From NCBI GenBank assembly GCA_937915925.1, contig CALGGM010000164.1:1-17516 (forward strand): a stretch of 17,516 nucleotides of DNA, in the 5' to 3' direction. Shown piece after piece: positions 13,919 to 17,516 of the stretch. The notes under the pieces are model-generated. The model was given only the letters and a program-made list of their open reading frames with translations, ran no database searches and had not been told where the DNA came from. The number at the start of each line of letters is the position of its first letter. Position 1 is the stretch's first letter. Both the position numbers and the translations under genes were made by a program. This stretch comes from an uncultured Clostridia bacterium (lineage in GTDB: Bacteria > Bacillota > Clostridia > Christensenellales > CAG-138).

Positions 13919-14035
13919 ATGCCCCATCATACCGTGATCTATCGCATCAATCTGCACGGCTGCGGCGGCGAAAAGCTGCCCGCGGATCGCGAGACCCGCG
14001 CCCCGGAACGCACCGAGAAAGGCATGCGCCCATGA
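13919..14035 (+). CDS. Small 38-residue protein coupled to spoVAC
   Basis: A 38-codon ORF starting at ATG 13919 with an excellent ribosome binding site (GGAGG, about 5 bases upstream) and ending in TGA that overlaps the spoVAC start (ATGA at 14032-14035). It starts MPHHTVIYRINLHGCGGEK and is strongly charged after that; no membrane segment. I do not recognise it. The ribosome site and coupling argue for real translation, either as a small sporulation protein or as a leader ORF delivering ribosomes to spoVAC, which has no clear site of its own. Confidence 0.6.
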   Translation: MPHHTVIYRINLHGCGGEKLPADRETRAPERTEKGMRP

Positions 14036-14472
14036 AGCCGCCGTTTGACGCAAAGGAATATCAAAAAGAGGTCGCCGCCCGCGCGCCGAAAAGCCCCGCG
14101 CTTCTGCAGGTCTGCAAGGCGTTTCTGGTCGGCGGGCTGATCTGCGTGCTCGGACAGGGCATCCACGACCTTGCGCTTCTGATCCCGCTCAATGAGCAGG
14201 ACGCGTCGACGGTCAGCTCCGTGACGCTGATCTTTCTTACGGCACTCCTGACCGGGCTCGGCGTGTTCGATCGGATCGCGTCGTTCGCAGGCGCGGGCAC
14301 GGTCGTGCCGATCACCGGCTTCGCAAACTCGATCGCCGCGCCCGCCATGGAGTACCGCCCCGAGGGCTTCGTGCTCGGCGTCGGCGCAAAGCTCTTTACG
14401 ATCGCGGGACCGGTGCTCGTCTACGGCGTCGGCGCTTCGATCATCGTGGGACTTTTGTCCCTGCTGTTCTGA
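14032..14472 (+). CDS. spoVAC: Stage V sporulation protein AC
   Basis: A 146-residue membrane protein of the SpoVA complex, which moves Ca-dipicolinic acid into the forespore and releases it at germination; SpoVAC is described as a mechanosensitive channel component. Family blocks are FLVGGLICVLGQ (31-42), LTGLGVFD (73-80), FAGAGTVVPITGFANS (85-100), AMEYRPEGFVLGVGAKLFTIAGP (105-127) and VYGVGASIIVG (130-140). Four or so membrane segments are apparent. ATG 14032 gives the usual length; a longer frame from 13897 lacks family similarity. Its start overlaps the 38-codon ORF. The spoVAD and spoVAE genes that normally follow are absent; a hairpin closes the unit. Confidence 0.93.
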   Translation: MKPPFDAKEYQKEVAARAPKSPALLQVCKAFLVGGLICVLGQGIHDLALLIPLNEQDASTVSSVTLIFLTALLTGLGVFDRIASFAGAGTVVPITGFANSIAAPAMEYRPEGFVLGVGAKLFTIAGPVLVYGVGASIIVGLLSLLF

Positions 14473-14519
14473 TTGCCGCTTTCGCTTGCTTCGCTGTTTC
14501 GGCGGACAGACAATGTTTC

Positions 14520-14541
14520 GGGATGCCGAGGTCGGCATCCC
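14520..14541 (+). terminator. Hairpin after spoVAC (possibly bidirectional)
   Basis: Perfect 10-base inverted repeat GGGATGCCGA (14520-14529) and TCGGCATCCC (14532-14541), between the convergent spoVAC and XRE-regulator genes. The following AAAACGTTCGTTTTCG is only moderately T-rich, so termination is plausible but not textbook. Confidence 0.65.
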
Positions 14542-14581
14542 AAAACGTTCGTTTTCGTCTTCTTGAGATGCAGCATTCGCA

Positions 14582-15607
14582 TTACGCCAGTGCTTTCAGC
14601 CGCTCGATCTCGCGGCGGACGTAATCGACCGTTTCTCCGCTTGTCGTGTTGAAATCTTCTTTCAGGATCACAAGCTCGCGTTCGAGCGCGTCGATGCCCC
14701 GACGATAATCCCCCATGCGCTCGCATACCTGCGCGATCGCTTCCAGCGCGTCGACCATCCGCGGCGCCTGCTGAACGTCCATTGCCTTTTCATACATCGC
14801 GATCGCTTCTTCAAACCGTCCGGCACGCGCATACACATCGCCCATGGAAAGCCAGACCATCCATTCGTTCGCATACGTTTCGCACATACCCTTCCAGATC
14901 TCCATCGCGGTTTCGCGGTTGCCCTTAAACCATTCGATCTTGCCCTCGTAGAGCGGCACGCGGAAGGTCATCTCGTACTTTGCCATTTCGGAAAGATACT
15001 GCTTCGCCTCGTCGAACCGCTGATCGTCGATCAGATCGCCTAAGAGCCACAGATACGCTCTTGCCGCATCCGGATGCGCCGCGATATGCGCCTTCCAGAA
15101 CTCGATCTCGCGATGATGGGACCAGAGGTACCAATCGTCGGCGCGTCCGCCCATGGCGGTGCTGAGCTCGACGAACGCGTGTCGGTGATAGGGATCGCGG
15201 CGGATCGCTTCCCTTGCCGCAAGCTCCGCCCGCGCATGGCACTGCTCGGCAAGGCGGTTTTCCATATCGGCAAGCAGCGCGTACGGCTCCGGATTGTCCG
15301 GCTCCTTCATGCCCTTTTCCAGAAGGAACCGGCGCTCCATCTCCACGACGGCGGGATCGAACTCCCGCACATCCCAGATCATGTTCTGAATCCGCTCCAT
15401 GCGCGTGTCGTCGGAAAGCGCGAACAGCGCATCGATCGTCACGCCGAAGTACGCGGAGATCTCCGGCAGCAGGGAGACGTCGGGAAGCGTCTCGTTTCGC
15501 TCCCAACGGCTGACCGCCTGTCCCGTCACGCCGAGCTTTTCCGCAACCGTTTCCTGCGTAAGCCCGCGCGCAATCCTGAGTTCCTTAAACTGTTTTCCGA
15601 ATTCCAT
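14582..15607 (-). CDS. XRE-family DNA-binding regulator with TPR repeats
   Basis: 341 residues. The N-terminal HTH (residues 5-62) has the canonical LRIARGLTQETVAEKLGVTG, QAVSRWERNETLPDVSLLPE layout. Residues 100-335 are helical, TPR-like repeats, for example GRFEEAIAMYEKAMDV and GDYRRGIDALERELVI. The combination suggests a cytoplasmic regulator whose activity is set by a ligand or peptide bound to the repeats; target genes cannot be inferred. ATG 15607 is chosen because AGGAGG lies about 8 bases upstream. A possible -10 TATCCT precedes it, without a good -35. It lies downstream of the surface phosphoesterase gene on the same strand, separated by a weak terminator. Confidence 0.9.
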   Translation of the reverse strand: MEFGKQFKELRIARGLTQETVAEKLGVTGQAVSRWERNETLPDVSLLPEISAYFGVTIDALFALSDDTRMERIQNMIWDVREFDPAVVEMERRFLLEKGMKEPDNPEPYALLADMENRLAEQCHARAELAAREAIRRDPYHRHAFVELSTAMGGRADDWYLWSHHREIEFWKAHIAAHPDAARAYLWLLGDLIDDQRFDEAKQYLSEMAKYEMTFRVPLYEGKIEWFKGNRETAMEIWKGMCETYANEWMVWLSMGDVYARAGRFEEAIAMYEKAMDVQQAPRMVDALEAIAQVCERMGDYRRGIDALERELVILKEDFNTTSGETVDYVRREIERLKALA

Positions 15608-15645
15608 TGTTGTTTCCTCCTGTTTCGTTCTGTACACAGGATAGC

Positions 15646-15675
15646 AAAACGGCGCGTCGTTTTACAGCGCGCCGT
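15646..15675 (-). terminator. Probable terminator after the phosphoesterase gene
   Basis: On the minus strand ACGGCGCG (15668-15675) pairs with CGCGCCGT (15649-15656) across an 11-base loop and is followed by TTTT. Good stem, short T-run. Confidence 0.55.
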
Positions 15676-15709
15676 CAAAGAGTCGATTCAACCCGCGGTT
15701 GGACGCCGA

Positions 15710-17516
15710 TCAATACGCGTTCTCCAGAATGAACGCGTCCTGCTCGGGATCGCCCTTTTCGTACACCCAGCTGTCGTACCACGGCGAATAGGTCTGAAAC
15801 TCGATATGCCGATCCTCCGGATAGAAGGTCATCACGCGTACGAACGCGAGCCCGTACTTGCGGTCATCCTGATAGTTGAACATGATCGTTGTAAACGAGC
15901 GATCCTCCGTCCCGTCGCCGTCGTCGTCAAACCAATCGGTACGCCGCTGCGCCCCGTGCTCATGCCCGCACAGCATCAGCCGCGCGTGCGGATCGTCCTG
16001 CACCACCGTTTGAAACAGCTCCCGTGCCTGTCCGCTGAACCTGCCGTTCGGCTGCAAGCCGTAATGGATGAGATACAGCACGACCGCGTCCGGGTACTGC
16101 GCTCGGACCTCGTGGATCCATTCCTGCAGCTTGAGCCCGCGCACCCAGTAGCCGATCCCGAATACCAGGAACGTATCGCCGCCCGCCTCGAACGTCTCGT
16201 ACCCCGCCTCGCCTTCGTTGTACAGTTTGCCTTCCTTCTGCACCGCCTGCGCATAGGGACGCTTCGTGAACAGCCCATGCTTCAGCTTCGACGTGATGTC
16301 GTGATTGCCGCTTGCGATCATGCCCGGAATCTCTTCAAAGATCGGCACCAACGCCTCCGTCGCGTTGTCCCACATCAGCGGGGACGTGCCGTCCACGACG
16401 TCGCCGGTATGCGCGACGAACACGATGTTCCGTTCGTCCTTCTCCTTTAAGATCCAGTCGCGGATGCTGTTGAACGCGTCCGGATAATCGTGGGAAAGAA
16501 GCTGCGTATCGCTCATCCACACCACGGTAAACGGCGTGGGGACCGGCTCCGGCGTCGGCTCGGGCGTGGGGGTCGACGGACGCGCCGTAGGGGCAGGAGC
16601 CATAGTTGGGATCGGCGTGGGCGTTACCCAGGTAAAGTCAGACCCCAATACAGAGTCGGAATACGCCTTGAGACTATAGCCCTTATTGTCGGCGTACTTC
16701 ACCAGGATATATCCATCGCCCGACAGCTGCTCCTGCCAGGGAATCTCAAAACGGTACTTCCCATTGACGACGGTTTTAGTATCCTGATACTCCACCTGCC
16801 CAGAGGAATTCAGAAACCAGTTTACCGTTACCTCCGCGTCGGTCTCTGCCGTACCGTTCACGATCATTTTGTCCCCGATCAAACTGCCTTCGTCGTCCAG
16901 CCCCTCCACTTCCACGGAGATCTTCGCCCGGGAAGATGCCCCGACCTCATAAGAGAAGGTTTCGCTATTATTTGCTTTGTCGGTAATTTCAATCGTGACA
17001 CGATCGCCTTTTCTCAGATACTCGTCACCCTCAAGAGCGAGCGTGAATTTTCCGTTCGCGTCTGCCTGCGTATTGTCATTTGCAAGCAATACCGTGTTCC
17101 CACCGCGATCTAAAGACACATGAACCGCTGCCGCAGCCTCCGTCGTGCCGGATATTACGCCGGTATCCTCTGTCAGCGCAGCATCAAGCGTCGGATCATC
17201 CACGCCCTTATCCACCTCGGTGTCCCAGGTGATCGTTCCCCCCATATAGGTGCCGCTTCTGCTAACGCCATATCCATCGGCATATTCTACCCGAATGCGC
17301 CCCTCTCGGATATCCGTCATGGCAGGGGTTATTCTCTGCTGATAAATGCCGCCTTCCGCGTAAAAATCACTGACTTCATAGTCGCCGAATATGAGTTTCA
17401 GTTCATAACCGTCGCTTGCCTCGCCTGAAACGATCAGCGACTCCGACAGGACCACGCCATCTTCATTCGGCTCCTGCCTCAAACTGACAGTTATCTTGTC
17501 GCGGGCCGATTCGTGG
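15710..17516 (-). CDS. Secreted-type multidomain protein: Ig-like domains plus calcineurin-like metallophosphoesterase, 5' end missing
   Basis: The final 601 residues of a larger protein; the frame is open to the right edge. Numbering from the edge: three Ig-like beta domains of bacterial surface proteins at about 15-95, 115-190 and 200-295 (repeated themes such as VISGTTEA, VNGTAETDAEVTV and LRKGDRVTIEITDKANNSE), a Pro/Thr/Glu-rich linker (about 298-328), and a metallophosphoesterase at 330-595. Its metal-site motifs are SDTQ (335-338), HTGDVVDG (369-376), SGNHD (402-406), IHYG (483-486) and GHEHG (517-521). The first motif has Gln where many relatives have His (DxH). Secretion is inferred from domain content, since the N-terminus is missing; no C-terminal anchor is visible. 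Substrate unknown. Confidence 0.9.
   Translation of the reverse strand, partial: HESARDKITVSLRQEPNEDGVVLSESLIVSGEASDGYELKLIFGDYEVSDFYAEGGIYQQRITPAMTDIREGRIRVEYADGYGVSRSGTYMGGTITWDTEVDKGVDDPTLDAALTEDTGVISGTTEAAAAVHVSLDRGGNTVLLANDNTQADANGKFTLALEGDEYLRKGDRVTIEITDKANNSETFSYEVGASSRAKISVEVEGLDDEGSLIGDKMIVNGTAETDAEVTVNWFLNSSGQVEYQDTKTVVNGKYRFEIPWQEQLSGDGYILVKYADNKGYSLKAYSDSVLGSDFTWVTPTPIPTMAPAPTARPSTPTPEPTPEPVPTPFTVVWMSDTQLLSHDYPDAFNSIRDWILKEKDERNIVFVAHTGDVVDGTSPLMWDNATEALVPIFEEIPGMIASGNHDITSKLKHGLFTKRPYAQAVQKEGKLYNEGEAGYETFEAGGDTFLVFGIGYWVRGLKLQEWIHEVRAQYPDAVVLYLIHYGLQPNGRFSGQARELFQTVVQDDPHARLMLCGHEHGAQRRTDWFDDDGDGTEDRSFTTIMFNYQDDRKYGLAFVRVMTFYPEDRHIEFQTYSPWYDSWVYEKGDPEQDAFILENAY

Noticed and set aside
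15074..16450. 458-codon plus-strand open frame
   Set aside because: It lies antisense to the XRE regulator and the phosphoesterase, both with clear family motifs. The frame is open because GC-rich codons leave few stops on the complement, and its Arg/His/Leu-rich product resembles no family.

Overview
The window looks like a chromosomal segment of a GC-rich, spore-forming, Gram-positive Clostridia-type bacterium, probably an uncultured gut lineage. The support is a spoVAC sporulation gene, a tryptophan T-box leader, an L13-type ribosomal leader, a CFI-box protein, consensus sigma-A promoters with strong AGGAGG-type ribosome binding sites, and hairpin intergenic repeats resembling those common in gut Clostridia. 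No rRNA, tRNA, CRISPR array, transposase or phage gene is visible.

Left part (1-6978). A minus-strand operon, rsmD > coaD > coiled-coil protein (cut by the left edge), runs from a strong promoter at 1666-1694, and its genes are chained by ATGA overlaps. Alanine racemase (alr) is transcribed divergently from its own consensus promoter and ends in a hairpin terminator. Next is a minus-strand zinc-ribbon/CFI-box protein whose first exon-like segment is split from the body by one extra base in an A6 tract. A gene-free stretch (about 4415-5078) carries several 'GCTCCCC..GGGGAGC' hairpins and looks like a degenerate MITE-like element. It is followed by a YibE/F membrane protein that may be translated from a leaderless mRNA, and a convergent membrane protein of unknown function.

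Middle part (7038-12038). This is the most interesting metabolic block. A minus-strand two-gene operon encodes a dihydropyrimidinase/hydantoinase-type amidohydrolase, coupled by an ATGA overlap to a 611-residue fusion of a MocA-like molybdenum-cofactor nucleotidyltransferase and a guanine deaminase. Both parts belong to the purine-catabolism setting of molybdenum hydroxylases such as xanthine dehydrogenase, but no such hydroxylase lies in the window. Upstream is a TrpB2-type tryptophan synthase beta chain controlled by a tryptophan-specific T-box (specifier UGG), with its own promoter and terminator.

Right part (12079-17516). A conserved unknown protein, a MITE-like repeat and the rplM-rpsI ribosomal operon (strong promoter, leader, terminator) lie on the minus strand. 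A small plus-strand operon follows: an undescribed 38-codon ORF translationally coupled to spoVAC, without the usual spoVAD/spoVAE partners. Then come an XRE-family regulator with TPR repeats and a large secreted-type protein cut by the right edge, with three Ig-like domains, a Pro/Thr linker and a calcineurin-like phosphoesterase. GC content appears to fall in the Ig-like half of that last gene, suggesting domain shuffling.
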